NCBI GenBank assembly: GCA_947623455.1
Contig: OX392527.1
Location: 52,372,401 to 52,436,400, forward strand
From: Mimachlamys varia
Taxonomy: Eukaryota > Mollusca > Bivalvia > Pectinida > Pectinidae
Direction of reading: 5' to 3'
Length of the DNA: 64,000 nt
Positions 21,936-34,190 of this stretch are shown in pieces (position 1 is the first letter of the stretch; each line of letters opens with the position of its first letter). Position numbers and translations under genes: made by a program. The notes under the pieces are model-generated. The model did no database searches and was not told where the DNA came from. It worked only from the letters and a program-made list of their open reading frames with translations.

Positions 21936-23567
21936 TGATCCGTGGAACATGTCGAATATCTAACGGGGCATACAATGTAACATAATGTCTTCAAAAACGT
22001 TATGATGTGCTGAAATTCATCCTCATCTTAAAATTCTCAAGTGCTGTTTACATTTGGTAAGTGTTAGCCATATTAGGTATTTGCCAGAATCGATCGGTTG
22101 GTCTTTACATCCGGTTTTTACCATAGAAATAATACAGTCTATTCTGCCATTGACTCTTGTACGAACCGGGGTCATTTATTACGTTTATGGACGATTTCTA
22201 AGGACAGGTTTGAATTTTGATTTGTCGCGCACTACAAGAAAATAAATGCCTAGGTCTGATTTTCCATTGACAGCTAAGATCATTAAAGCTCTCGTTTCCA
22301 TATACGTAACGTATGCGTGCGTTGGTGTGCTGGAGACAAGACATTTTAAAGAATTTGACTTCGCGCAATGACAAGGATCTAACGTCAACTTGAAATTGCT
22401 GCCTCGATAAGTAACATGCTGAAGTCGCAGCATTCTGTCGATTTACTTCATACAGTTAAAGGGTAAATACGTTGTTTGAAATAACTCTAAATGCTGAACT
22501 TGTACCATTGAATTACAACTCCATTTTAAGGACTTTGGTATGTTCAAGCATGGCGACAGATCCCATTGCATTAATCACCTTGCCATCGGAAACCATCGGC
22601 TATTTCCGAAAACGAGTATTTTCTCATTTACGGAAAGTGCCGACGGTTCCCGATAGCAACACCTGTGCGAACGTTTAATATTAAAGCCGTCTGTAAAATC
22701 ATTGCAATTCAAGACACAGGGAAAACAGAAGCAATTATTTTAAATTAGAAAATGTTGCTGTGGGAAAATAAAAATAAATGTGGTTTCTTCATCGTTTCCT
22801 TACCAAAAAGAATAAAAATGAATTATTAGTTTTCATAAGATTAACGAGAATGTTTTTCGACCACGGACAAAACAATGTAATTTAAAACAAACAAAAAACT
22901 AAATTAAAATGACGCTTGAATCCCCTAGCACACAGATTAATAGGAGATAGACGGTCGGTGTTGATGAAAATTCTCACTTTAATCAGTTTCCGCGACATTA
23001 GTGGCCATGTTAAAATGCCATGAACATTGTTTTGCTACGAAATCTTACCGTTTTTAATAATCACAATGATTTTGCATTAGAGATGACAATCCGGTGTCCA
23101 TCTTTATGGCAACTGCTTCAATGTCTTTGAGAGCACGGACTTTTATTTCACTCAGCAGTTTGAATTAAATGGAAACACAAAAAGTAATAACCGAACTTCA
23201 TTCGATGTAAAAATGATGACAAATGTTAAAACAGAGAAAATCAGCACGAGTGTTTAAAAACTAATCTTTTAAATCTATAAAATATTGGCACAATGATGAA
23301 ACCGTTGAGGTTACCATAGTCATGAATAGAAATCAACATGTAACGGCATGGGTTTTAATTTTTGTTTCAATTCTTTGTTGTTGTTTTTTTCCCCCTTTTT
23401 TTTAATTTGGTAGGAGTTGGTATATAAATATTTTCACAAAACAAGTTAAATATTCACGGAACATTGCCAGTCACGTTAGAGTTGCTTTGTTTACACCTGT
23501 TCAGGTAGATGTTGTCTTGGCTTTTTCAACTGATTGCGGTGTAAAGTATCGATTTCAAGGACTGTGA
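21936..23567. other. Non-coding stretch before the satellite
   Basis: No gene, RNA or matched repeat is recognised. Short open frames near 22054-22245 and 22472-22678 have no recognisable content. Confidence 0.5.
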
Positions 23568-25440
23568 AACATAATATTATACTTATCCATAAACCTTATC
23601 TTATACTTATCTATAAACCTTATCTTATACTTATCTATGAACCCAATCTTATACTTATCTATAAACCTTATCTTATACTTATCTATATACCTTATCTTAT
23701 ACTTATCTATAAACCCAATCTTATACTTATCTATATACCTTATCTTATACTTATCTATATACCTTATCTTATACTTATCTATAAACCCAATCTTATACTT
23801 ATCTATAAACATTATCTTATACTTATCTATATACCTTATCTTATACTTATCTATATACCTTATCTTATACTTATCTATATACCTTATCTAATACTTATCT
23901 ATATACCTTATCTCATACTTATCTATATACCTTATCTTATACTTATCTATAGACCTTATCTTATACTTATCTATATACCTTATCTTATACTTATCTATAA
24001 ACCCAATCTTATACTTATCTATATACCTTATCTTATACTTATCTATATACCTTATCTCATACTTATCTATATACCTTATCTCATACTTATCTATATACCT
24101 TATCTTATACTTATCTATATACCTTATCTTATACTTATCTATAAACCCAATCTTATACTTATCTATATACCTTATCTTATACTTATCTATATACCTAATC
24201 TTATACTTATCTATATACCTTATCTTATACTTATCTATATACCTTATCTTATACTTATCTATATACCTTATCTCATACTTATCTATATACCTTATCTTAT
24301 ACTTATCTATAGACCTTATCTTATACTTATCTATAAACCTTATCTTATACTTATCTATATACCTTATCTTATACTTATCTATAAACCCGCTCTATACTTA
24401 TCTATAAACCCAATCTTATACTTATCTATGAACCTTATCTTATACTTATCTATAAACCTTATCTTATACTTATCTATAAACCTTATCTTATACTTATCTA
24501 TATACCTTATCTTATCCTTATCTATAAACCCAATCTTATACTTATCTATAAACATTATCTTATTCTTATCTATAAACCTTATCTTATACGTATCTATAAA
24601 CCTTATCTTATACTTATCTATATACCTTATCTTATACTTATCTATAAACCTTATCTTATACTTATCTATAAACCTTATCTTATACTTATCTATATACCTT
24701 ATCTTATACCTATCTATAAACCCAATCTTATACTTATCTATAAACCTTATCTTATACTTATCTATAAACCTTATCTTATACTTATCTATAGACCCCATCT
24801 TATACTTATCTATAAACCTTATCTTATACTTATCTATAAACCTTATCTTATACTTATCTATTAACCTTATCTTATACTTATCTATAAACCCAATCTTATA
24901 CTTATCTATAAGCCTTATCTTATACTTATCCATAAACCCGATCTTATACTTATCTATAAACCCAATCTTATACTTATCTATAAACCTTATCTTATACTTA
25001 TCTATGAACCCAATCTTTTAATTATCTATAAACCCAATCTTATACTTATTTATAAACTTAATTTTATACTTATCTGTAGACCCCATCTTATACTTATCTA
25101 TAAACCCGATCTTATACTTATTTATAAACTTATTTTTTATACTTATCTATAGACCCCATCTTATACTTATCTTATTAACCCGATCTTATACTTATCTATA
25201 AACATAATCATATACGTCTTATCTATAAACCCAATCTTATACTTATTTATAAACTTAATCTTATACTTATCTGTAAACCCGATCGTATACATATCTATAA
25301 ACCTTATCTTATACTTATCTGTGAACCCGATCGTATACGTATCTATAAACCTTATCTTATATTTATCTATAAACCTTATCTTATAATTATCTATAAACCC
25401 AATTTTATACTTATCTATAAACCCAATCTTATACTTATCT

Positions 25441-25824
25441 ATGAACCCAATCTTATAATTATCTATAAACCCGATCTTATAATTATCTATAAACCCAATC
25501 TTATAATTATCTATAAACCCAATCTTATACTTATCTATGAACCCAATCTTTTAATTATCTATAAACCCGATCTTATACCTATCTATGAACCCAATCTTTT
25601 TATTATCTATAAACCCAATCTTATACTTATCTATGAACCCAATCTTATAATTATCTATAAACCCGATCTTATAATTATCTATAAACCCAATCTTATAATT
25701 ATCTATAAACCCAATCTTATACTTATCTATGAACCCAATCTTTTAATTATCTATAAACCCGATCTTATACCTATCTATGAACCCAATCTTTTTATTATCT
25801 ATAAACCCAATCTTATACTTTTCT
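25441..25824 (+). repeat. 192-bp higher-order repeat (8 x 24 bp), two near-identical copies
   Basis: 25441-25632 and 25633-25824 carry the same succession of variant units and differ at about one position near the end (TTATCT versus TTTTCT). A third, partial continuation then diverges. Confidence 0.85.
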
Positions 25825-26400
25825 ATGAACCCAATCTTTTAATTATCTATAAACCCGATCTTATACTTATCTATGAACCCAATCTTTTAATTATCTATAA
25901 ACCCAATCTTATACTTATCTATAGACCCCATCAAATAATTATCTATAAACCCAATCTTATAATTATCTATAAACCCAATGTTATACTTATTTATAAACCC
26001 AATCTTATACTTATCTATAAACCCAATCTTATACTTATCTATGAACCCAATCTTATAATTATCTATAAACCCGATCTTATACTTATTTATAAACTTAATT
26101 TTATACTTATCTATGAACCCAATCTTATAATTATCTATACACCCTATGTTATACTTATTTATAAACCCAATGTTATACTTATCTATATACCCTATATTAT
26201 ACTTATCTTATTAACCCTATCTTATACTTATCTATGAACCCAATCTTATACTTATTTATAAACTTAATTTTATACTTATCTATAGACCCCATATTATACT
26301 TATCTTATTAACCCTATCTTATACTTATCTATAAACATAATCTTATACGTCTTATCTATAAACCCAATCTTATACTTATTTATAAACTTAATCTTATACT

Positions 26401-26544
26401 TATCTGTAAACCCGATCGTATACGTATCTATAAACCTTTTCTTATACTTATCTGTAAACCCGATCGTATACGTATCTATAAACCTTATCTTATACTTATC
26501 TGTAAACCCGATCGTATACGTATCTATAAACCTTATCTTATACT
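26401..26544 (+). repeat. 48-bp higher-order repeat (2 x 24 bp), three copies
   Basis: TATCTGTAAACCCGATCG recurs at 26401, 26449 and 26497. Each is followed by TATACGTATCTATAAACC. Related pairs occur at 25.26-25.37 kb. Confidence 0.85.
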
Positions 26545-26640
26545 TATCTATAAACCTTATCTTATACTTATCTATAAACCTAATCTTATACTTATCTATA
26601 AACATAATATTATTATTATCTATAAATCTAACCTTATAAA

Positions 26641-27249
26641 TATCTGCAAATCATAACTGATGATCTAAAATAGATATTTGCCTGTTGAAATAATGTAAAA
26701 AGTTAAAATACTGAAATAACTATTTCATCGCCGAGCGACAAAATCCACGTTTTCTGTATTTACTTGCATGCAAACTTTAAGTATCTGGTACTGTATACAC
26801 GTAAATGAAACTTTCTAATGTATATTTTGATCTAGGTCGAAAAAAAATTAAGTTTCGAATTATTTCCATTACCCAAGATATTATGCATATCCACTTAATA
26901 GTGTTTCATTAAATGAGCACCAGTCTTATAATGAGCATTATACTGGACTCTCATGTAAATAACATAAATTCATATTCACCAAAACTAGAAGGAAGCCCAG
27001 TTGCCTAACTGTATACCGATGTGCGACTTCCTCTCACTTTCCGCTTGCCGTTCACGTATCCACACTGTTGTCATTTCGGCCCGCTCACCAAGATTCCGAC
27101 TTGTTTACGCCCATCTCTGCCAGTTGTCCCAAGTGCTATTAACGTCTCCCTCATAGACTGAGCTGAGAGTCCGTGACAACCCTATGGAATAAGACAGTAC
27201 CTCCATCATTGTGAATGACAAGTTTTCTTCTTTCCTTTCGTCGGCGTCG
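26641..27249. other. Non-coding stretch
   Basis: Nothing recognised; AT-rich on the satellite side and GC-richer toward 27.1 kb. Confidence 0.5.
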
Positions 27250-27720
27250 TTATATTTATATTACAGAGTTTGCAGTAAGTTCTTTGGGTCGTTTATCTCT
27301 TCCAAAATCACCATAAGTTCCTTGGTTAAAGTACCCCCTCCCCCTTCAAATACAACATTTAGTTCTTTGAGCTTGTCAGTGTGCCTAGTCGAATTTCTTT
27401 TTTCTTTAGGTCTGAGGGCCATATCATATTTCCAGTTCTGAGGGCCATATCGCATTGCCGACGTAGTTCGACGTATTTCTTTCTTAAAACATCATTAGTT
27501 TAGCAGGTCGTGTATTTCTCTTCAATAACACCATCTCAGTTTAGCAAATCTCGTCGTACTTTTTTTCAAAGGCACAAAGTGTGTGGGGCCTCTCTTACAA
27601 ATCCACCATTTAACTCTAAGAGACTCATTGCATTTCTCTTCTGCAAAAAGACCCTAAGTTCGTTGAGCCTTGTAGTACATGTATTTCTCCAAAGACTCTA
27701 TCTCTATCAGTTAAATATGT
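27250..27720 (+). repeat. Degenerate repeat of TTTCTCTTC..AA..CACCAT..AGTT type
   Basis: Related segments (GTTTATCTCTTCCAAAATCACC, GTATTTCTCTTCAATAACACC, GCATTTCTCTTCTGCAAAAAG, GTATTTCTCCAAAGACTC) follow one another at about 60-110 bp spacing, each with an AGTT(C/T)..TTGAGC-like follow-on. The two open frames (27211-27441, 27510-27869) look accidental. Confidence 0.45.
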
Positions 27721-27935
27721 TGGCGTTGTCTCATCAGTCTTTGTCGTCAATGAAGCAGAAGACGATTACTCTTCCGGAACACCTGGTCATATTCTCTTGT
27801 GCTTTTACGAGAGTCTCCATGTCAATCTTTCTTTTGTTCCTGTTTTGCCCCCAGTTTAATCGATTTTGAGTTCGAATTATGGTTTTTTGACGCTTTGGTA
27901 TTCTCTGATTTTTTTTTTCAAGAAAGAGTAAGTTC
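27720..27935 (+). repeat. 3'-tail fragment of the YIDD reverse-transcriptase family
   Basis: GTCGTCAATGAAGCAGAAGA...TACTCTTCCGGAA.ACCTGGTC..ATTCTCTTGT and the following ~120 bp match 21.75-21.93 kb. No coding part remains in this copy. Confidence 0.7.
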
Positions 27936-29423
27936 TGTCGTGTTGAGATTCTCATCGGCTAATTACCGTAGTTCCACATCCGGGTATAGATACGTGTGAA
28001 CTACATTTAACATAACTACCCGTTCGCCTCCAGGTCGATTGTCATCTGCCATGATGAACTATTTAATAGACCTCGGTTTATTAGATGAGGAGTTTCTCTC
28101 CCATTTTCGAATAACTAACCGTGCAAAAAAAAAAGAATAAAACTGCGTTATCATAATTTATTTGAAAATGTAAAATATATGATATTTTACTTTGCATTCG
28201 GAATTGGAGACACATTGTACGATAAAAAACAAAGAATAATGTAATCCAGTTTATTACACCGAGGCACAGGATAATCACTTTTAATAAACGGGACTTGTCT
28301 TCAAAAGTGTGGTTGCAATTGGCGACAACTTAAAAATTTTGATTGACGAGATGTATTTTTCAATGCGCGCTTTTCGGGGAAGGCCAACTCGAAAACTATC
28401 AATCACAAACGTAAAATATTTTTTTTCTCCCATTGGTCATGACCTACCGTAAACAACGTCACTTCAACTGACCATAGTTCCTAGAGAACACTTCAGAATC
28501 TATTTATTTTGATAAGATAGAGTGTGAAAAATGTTATGTATTTACATTGTACGTGCTGAAAGAGATAAAAAAATTCAACACCAGATGGCGAACATCTTAG
28601 AACCTTAAAATCATTCTTCATATTGTATGACGAAGTAAACAATGTTGATTTCTGAAGAGGTCATGGCAGTGCTGTTAGGTTAAACGGAACAGTCAGGCTT
28701 GTGCTGAAAACCATTAATGGATAGGAATTTAAAAAAAAACAACATACGTTTCCTAAACATAATGGTCAGGAATTTACCACATGCCAAGTAAACCATGTGG
28801 CTCGCTATCACGTTACGGACTGTGTGTTCTGGGCCCTTCTTTACTGTTTGTTCTCGTGTAGTCACGCGAGAGTACACTTCGTACAATACTCTATAAGGCG
28901 AGATAGCTCAGTATTATAGCTATCAATACATGCATGCTCCATGTTCATCAGGAGGACCGCACACTTGTTGACTGTCGCGGTAGTACTGCAACTGAACCCT
29001 AATCTGTTTTAGCATACCAGAAAGGCCACATATGTCTCAAACGATCCAAATTGTCATCTCTCAAGGTGTTTCAATATGTATTCTTCAAGGAGTTAGGTCG
29101 TAAACTAGTCAGAGAAATGACAATGTTTTGAGAATGTGCCTCATTAAAAGTGCGTTTTTTCTGTATACAAAACATACACCGATATGCTGTGTACTTTAGC
29201 AAAAAGGATTCACCAAGCCTTTAAACCGCCTGATTTTTAGTGTGAAAGTTTAAACAACGCCTCGTATTATTCAGCTTTATCAAATTTTCTTACTACCATT
29301 CTTAGTACCATTCAATCAGCGCTTCTGTCTTATTGTGACACTGTTTACTCCAGAAGTTGAATGAACGGGATTTTGATTTAAAAAAAAAACTCGAAAAAAT
29401 CTTCTGATCAATCTTGAACAACA
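27936..29423. other. Non-coding stretch
   Basis: No gene or matched repeat is recognised. It is the 3'-side flank (lower coordinates) of the minus-strand LINE. Confidence 0.5.
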
Positions 29424-29439
29424 CCTCCTAAAACATTTT
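29424..29439 (+). repeat. Target-site duplication (left) of the second LINE
   Basis: CCTCCTAAAACATTTT, identical to 36882-36897. The following T run is the element's poly(A) tail in reverse. Confidence 0.92.
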
Positions 29440-30476
29440 TTTTTTATATTTCTTTTATTTTCAGACATTTTACATGGTATACATAAATAGACATCAACAA
29501 ACAATCACTTGCACACTCGCACCCACAGCATTCAAAAATTCATTGTGTATGCTATGATAGGTCATACATACATACATGCATACATACATACACACATATA
29601 TACATACGTAGCGAGGCATAACAAATATGCTTGCATATGTAGCATCATGACATAACATAGTACAACATAGCATAAATCAACATAACATAAACAGGATTTT
29701 CCCTCATATTTTGTTATAAAAGGTCCTAGGGGCTCTCAAATTTGAAACCAGGAATTGTAAATTAAACAATGTGTCCTTCAACAACAAGCACTTTAGTTAC
29801 CTTTATAAATAAATAAAAATAAAATGAGGTATTTTAGAATTAACAGTACACTGTACATCCTAAGGATACAGAGTGCAAAGACGTTTAGTTTAGGAGGCCT
29901 TGATGGATTTTCTGCGAATAGCACGCATGAAACCAGTGTCAGGGAAGATCCTGCATACATAACAAACATGTATATACATACACATATATATATACACACA
30001 CCTATACACACACACACACACACACACACACGCATCCTCACACACACACCCTCACAGACAGAAAGGCAGAAGACACACTAAGGAAGACAGATAGGAAGAG
30101 AGAGAAAGGAAGAGAGAAGGGGAGGTACCATTTCTTAATTACATACATGTAATTATTGCATACATGCATGTACAAGAATAGTGTAATATAATATGTATTA
30201 AAAAATAAAATAATGATAAATCACTGGGCTAGTCAGCGATGCAGACCACAACATTCAGTGTTATGATATACAACAATAGAAGATAAGTAAAAGAAAAGTA
30301 AGTTACCTGTATTTATATAATAATACAGTGTATATAACAATAAGTTTAAGACCAGGGTAGGATGTGTAAAAAACTAATATAAGTACAACTCATAGATCCA
30401 ATAAAGGCTTCCACTTCCTCCAGCCTAAATCAAATTGTCTTTTACCATGGTCACTAAGACTGTTATATATATATTT
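29440..30476 (-). other. 3' UTR of the second LINE
   Basis: It holds a (CATA)n-like stretch at 29568-29605, a (CA)n run near 30000-30052 and an AATAAA signal 10-15 bp from the tail. Open frames across the CA run are simple-sequence artefacts. Confidence 0.8.
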
Positions 30477-33400
30477 TTAGACTACAAAATTATCTTTAAT
30501 TACATTAACGAGAGCATTGATATTCAAAGAATTGCTAAGACATCTGGTTTTATATATGTAATGTTTCATAATGATTAAAATTTCGTTGTCAACAGAACTA
30601 CAATTTTGTAAAACTATTCCAAAAAGAAATGAGTTTTTATTATATGCAAAAGGTATAAACAACAAATCTAACAAAGTTTCAAATTTATGAAGAAGAGTTT
30701 GCACCTCCTTGCATTCCCATAAGCAATGTATAATTGTCTCCCTTTCCATATTACATAAAGTACACATAGGGCTAGGATTTATTCTTATCTTATGAAAGAA
30801 GGTATTTGTAACTAAGATATGATGAATAATTCTGACTTGAAACCATATCAATTTAGAATTTTTTGTTACCTTAAAAGGAAGATTATATATTTTTAACCAC
30901 ATTTCTCTATCAAAGTTAAAGCTCAAATTCCATTTCCTAGTACCTGTAGGAGTTGTTGTTGGAGTTATTATAAACCTGTAGAAGTCTTTCACACCCTTTT
31001 TGTTCTTAAAAAATATTTCTAATAATTGTGGTATAAAAGGGTGTGAAAGCTTCTCTGGTTTTAACTCGAGATTTCTTAAATAACGTTTTATTGCCAATAT
31101 TAGTCCATGATATTGTAAAAAATTAGCATTAATTCCAAATTTTTGTATAAATTCATCAAAAGAAAGAAAGGCTAGATTTTCAGAATTTTTCATCAAATCA
31201 TTTAAAGTTAAGATACCTGTCATATACCAGTTGGGATAGAAAACAAATTTGTTGTTAACTTTAATGTCATTATTGTACCAAAGAGGTGTTTTAAGAATAC
31301 AATCTTGTCTTTTTAGCATCATATCTTCAGAATAGTTTAATTTATCCCATGCTTTAAAGACATCTTTCCAAAATTTATTGTGGCACCTTGATATGCATAA
31401 TTTAACAAAATCTTTCCCACAATTATATAGCTTATTTAAATCTAGAGTTGACTTGAGTATCAGATACCATTTGCCTGAAGACATAAATAATCTTCTAATC
31501 CAACCTAGCTTTAATGAATGAATGAAAGCATACACGTCAATCATCTTGAGCCCACCATCTGCAAAATTTTGAATAATAGCGCCTGTTTTGATCTTATGGC
31601 ATTTACCATTCCACAAAAAGTCAAATAATAAAGAATTTATCATAGTGATATATTTTTCTGGTGGGTTTGGTAATGTAATGAATAAATAATTTAGTTGTGA
31701 GATTAATAAAGACTTGATAATATTGATTTTACCAATCGGAGTCAAGCTCCGCCTCTTCCACGATGTCAGAATTGATTTGAGTTTTACAATTTTTTTGTCA
31801 AAATTCATTTTAGGTATTTGATCCAAGTCAACTGAAAACTCAATCCCCAAAAATATAAATCTATTTTTTCCCCATTGTAAGTTCAAATCTGGCCTATATG
31901 TTACATCACTATATTTACAGCTCCCTAACCATACAACTTGAGTTTTACTAGTATTGATATATAACCCTGAAATTTTTGCATAAATATTTAGCTCTGATAA
32001 AGACTCATTAAGTGACCTCTCTGACCCATCAAGTATCAACCCGGTGTCATCAGCATATTGTACATTTAAAATTGGTACATGATCTACATCAATACCTTTA
32101 ATAAGATTATTATTTCTAATTCTTGCAGCTAGCACTTCTGCACATATAATAAAAATGTAAGGAGCTATTGGGTCCCCTTGACGACAACCTCTTTCAATAT
32201 TAATACGTTCCGATAGATTTCCCCCTTGATTGATTGAAGCATATACATTATTGTTAAATAATTTGATCCACTTTCTTATTTCTGGCCCAAATTTAAAATA
32301 CTCTAAGACTTTATCAATAAACTTCCATGAAACCGAGTCAAAGGCCTTTTCGAAATCTACTAACATCAACATACCTGGAATATTTAAATCTTCAAGATAT
32401 TGCATCACATCATACACTGTACGGATATTTTCGCCTATATACCTACCAGATAAAAAACCTGTCTGATCTTCATTGATAATTTTACTTAATACTGTTTTGA
32501 TTCTTTGCGAGATTACCCCCGAAGCAATTTTATAAGTGATATTTAGGAGTGTAATTGGCCTCCAGTTTTTTAAGAAGTGGCGTGGCTTATCTCCCTTGGG
32601 AATACATACAATAATTCCATGTCTTTGGGTAACAGAACATTGACCAGCTAAAAAACCATGATTTAAAGAGCGTACGACAAAACAACCTAAATTTTTCCAA
32701 AAAACTTTGAAAAATTCTGAAGTAAAACCATCTGACCCCGGACTCTTATTATTTTTCATACCTCTAAGCACTTTCCCCGCTTCCTCAAAAGTTATCTTAC
32801 CCTCTAAACAATCAGAATCAATATCACTTAACTTTGGAATATTACAGTTTTCTAAATGTAATTCTAGATTAATGTTATCAGTCTCTCTAAACTTATATAG
32901 GTTTTCATAAAATAATCTTACTTCAGACAAAACATCCTCTTGTTTAGAAATAATATCACCATTATCTGCTTGTATTTTAGGTATGATCTTAGAAGTGAAA
33001 TTTATATTTTCTAGGTTTAAAAAGTATGATGATGGTTTCTCCCCCTCCTCAATCCATTTAGCCCTCGATCTAATTAGACTACCCTTAACTTTTTTAACAC
33101 GTATAGTTTCCAAATCCTTTCTTAATCTGTCTAATTTTTCATGGTCAGGATCAGTTTCCGCCTCTAATAATTCTATGGACACCTTAAGATTGTCCTCATG
33201 TAAATTAGCTTGTTTTTTCTTAAAAGATGAATAGGATATAGATCTACCTCTTATTTCCATAAGTAATGTTTCCAAAAATAATTGATCATTGATTAGAAAT
33301 TGTATATCACTGTTACAAATATTTTTAAGAGAGTCAAAATTATATACAGGTAAACAGTACTGCAGCTTAATCCCCTCAATACAAGATTTAACCATTTCCA

Positions 33401-34190
33401 AATATTCAGAATCAAATAATAAAGAGTTGTTGAATTTCCATAGCCCCTTCCCTCTTTTAAATTCATTCAAAGTCAAAGATAACGTTGGAATAGAATGATC
33501 AGATCTATAGCCTGGTTCAATCCTGGACTTATTAACACTAGGAAGAAGAGTTTCGGAGATTAGAAAGAAGTCCAGTCTTGCTTGTTTTATAGGATTTACT
33601 TTTCGCCAAGTGTAGCGTCTAGTTTCTGGATGATGCTCCCTAAAAATGTCAATTAGACTATAGCTTTGAATGATTTCCAAGACTTTATTTCTGGCTGCAG
33701 GATTATTTACATGCTTATAATTATTATCATAGTCTACATTTGGTTCTAAAACTAGGTTAAAATCTCCACAAATGATAATATTATCATTCCCAAAGCTATT
33801 GACAGTGTCTACAACTAATTCATAAAAGCCCGGGGTGTCCTGGTTTGGTCCATATAAAGAAATAAGTGTTGTTCTAGACCCATCAATAACTATATCAAGA
33901 GCAAGAAAATGACCGTTCAAGTCTCTTTTCTCCTTCAAAACTTTAAATTCAAAGTTATTATTCAAAAGAATAGCCACGCCACGTGCGTTAGATTTAAAAG
34001 AACTAAAATAAGTGTTATAACCCCATTCATTCTTAATAATTTGTTCCTGGTCCGGAGAAAAATGGGTGTCCTGTAAACAATAGATGCTGTATCTTTTCTC
34101 TCTTAAATATGAGAAGACGTCTTTCCTTTTGACCCTGTCACATAACCCCTGGCAGTTCGCTGACAGCACCGTGATATCATTGGTGTTCAT
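30477..34190 (-). CDS. LINE ORF2 protein: APE-type endonuclease plus reverse transcriptase (1237 aa)
   Basis: Same role and layout as the ORF2 at 4246-8163. Endonuclease: SANCQGL, LQDTH, LYGPN, CGDFNLV, RLDFFLIS, YRSDHSI in the first ~235 residues. Reverse transcriptase: SPGSDGFTSEFF, NWRPITLLN, TGFLSGRYIGEN, motif A VDFEKAFDSVSW, motif B RGCRQGDPIAPYIF, and motif C YADD near residue 715. A CCHC knuckle (CTLCNMERETIIHCLWEC) lies about 100 residues from the C-terminus. All catalytic motifs are present, with D in place of the usual E in the LQ(E/D)TH motif. The start ATG at 34190 lies directly before the endonuclease core. ORF1 lies 1.5 kb upstream, an unusually long spacer, so ORF2 translation by simple reinitiation looks unlikely and another route must be inferred. 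Related to, but clearly a different family from, the first LINE's ORF2. Confidence 0.95.
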   Translation of the reverse strand: MNTNDITVLSANCQGLCDRVKRKDVFSYLREKRYSIYCLQDTHFSPDQEQIIKNEWGYNTYFSSFKSNARGVAILLNNNFEFKVLKEKRDLNGHFLALDIVIDGSRTTLISLYGPNQDTPGFYELVVDTVNSFGNDNIIICGDFNLVLEPNVDYDNNYKHVNNPAARNKVLEIIQSYSLIDIFREHHPETRRYTWRKVNPIKQARLDFFLISETLLPSVNKSRIEPGYRSDHSIPTLSLTLNEFKRGKGLWKFNNSLLFDSEYLEMVKSCIEGIKLQYCLPVYNFDSLKNICNSDIQFLINDQLFLETLLMEIRGRSISYSSFKKKQANLHEDNLKVSIELLEAETDPDHEKLDRLRKDLETIRVKKVKGSLIRSRAKWIEEGEKPSSYFLNLENINFTSKIIPKIQADNGDIISKQEDVLSEVRLFYENLYKFRETDNINLELHLENCNIPKLSDIDSDCLEGKITFEEAGKVLRGMKNNKSPGSDGFTSEFFKVFWKNLGCFVVRSLNHGFLAGQCSVTQRHGIIVCIPKGDKPRHFLKNWRPITLLNITYKIASGVISQRIKTVLSKIINEDQTGFLSGRYIGENIRTVYDVMQYLEDLNIPGMLMLVDFEKAFDSVSWKFIDKVLEYFKFGPEIRKWIKLFNNNVYASINQGGNLSERINIERGCRQGDPIAPYIFIICAEVLAARIRNNNLIKGIDVDHVPILNVQYADDTGLILDGSERSLNESLSELNIYAKISGLYINTSKTQVVWLGSCKYSDVTYRPDLNLQWGKNRFIFLGIEFSVDLDQIPKMNFDKKIVKLKSILTSWKRRSLTPIGKINIIKSLLISQLNYLFITLPNPPEKYITMINSLLFDFLWNGKCHKIKTGAIIQNFADGGLKMIDVYAFIHSLKLGWIRRLFMSSGKWYLILKSTLDLNKLYNCGKDFVKLCISRCHNKFWKDVFKAWDKLNYSEDMMLKRQDCILKTPLWYNNDIKVNNKFVFYPNWYMTGILTLNDLMKNSENLAFLSFDEFIQKFGINANFLQYHGLILAIKRYLRNLELKPEKLSHPFIPQLLEIFFKNKKGVKDFYRFIITPTTTPTGTRKWNLSFNFDREMWLKIYNLPFKVTKNSKLIWFQVRIIHHILVTNTFFHKIRINPSPMCTLCNMERETIIHCLWECKEVQTLLHKFETLLDLLFIPFAYNKNSFLFGIVLQNCSSVDNEILIIMKHYIYKTRCLSNSLNINALVNVIKDNFVV

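Larger units (their letters stand above)
23568..26640 (+). repeat. 24-bp satellite / minisatellite array, about 128 units
   Basis: The unit has the core CTTATCTATAAACC followed by a variable TTATCTTATA-like half. Because 24 is a multiple of 3 and the unit lacks stops in several frames, it yields long artificial frames: a LILIYKPY-type octapeptide on the plus strand (to 25021) and DKYKIRFI on the minus strand. Variants (ATA.ACC, AACCCAATC, AACCCGATC, CTTATTAACC) cluster, so the array has subdomains. The first ~1.4 kb is homogeneous. The second half has ATTATC and TATTTATAAAC variants and phase shifts. No transcription signal is evident. Confidence 0.95.

Noticed and set aside
23534..25021. 495-codon open frame as a repetitive protein
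   Set aside because: It follows entirely from a 24-bp tandem unit without stops. The opposite strand and another plus frame are also open, and there is no unique domain or signal.
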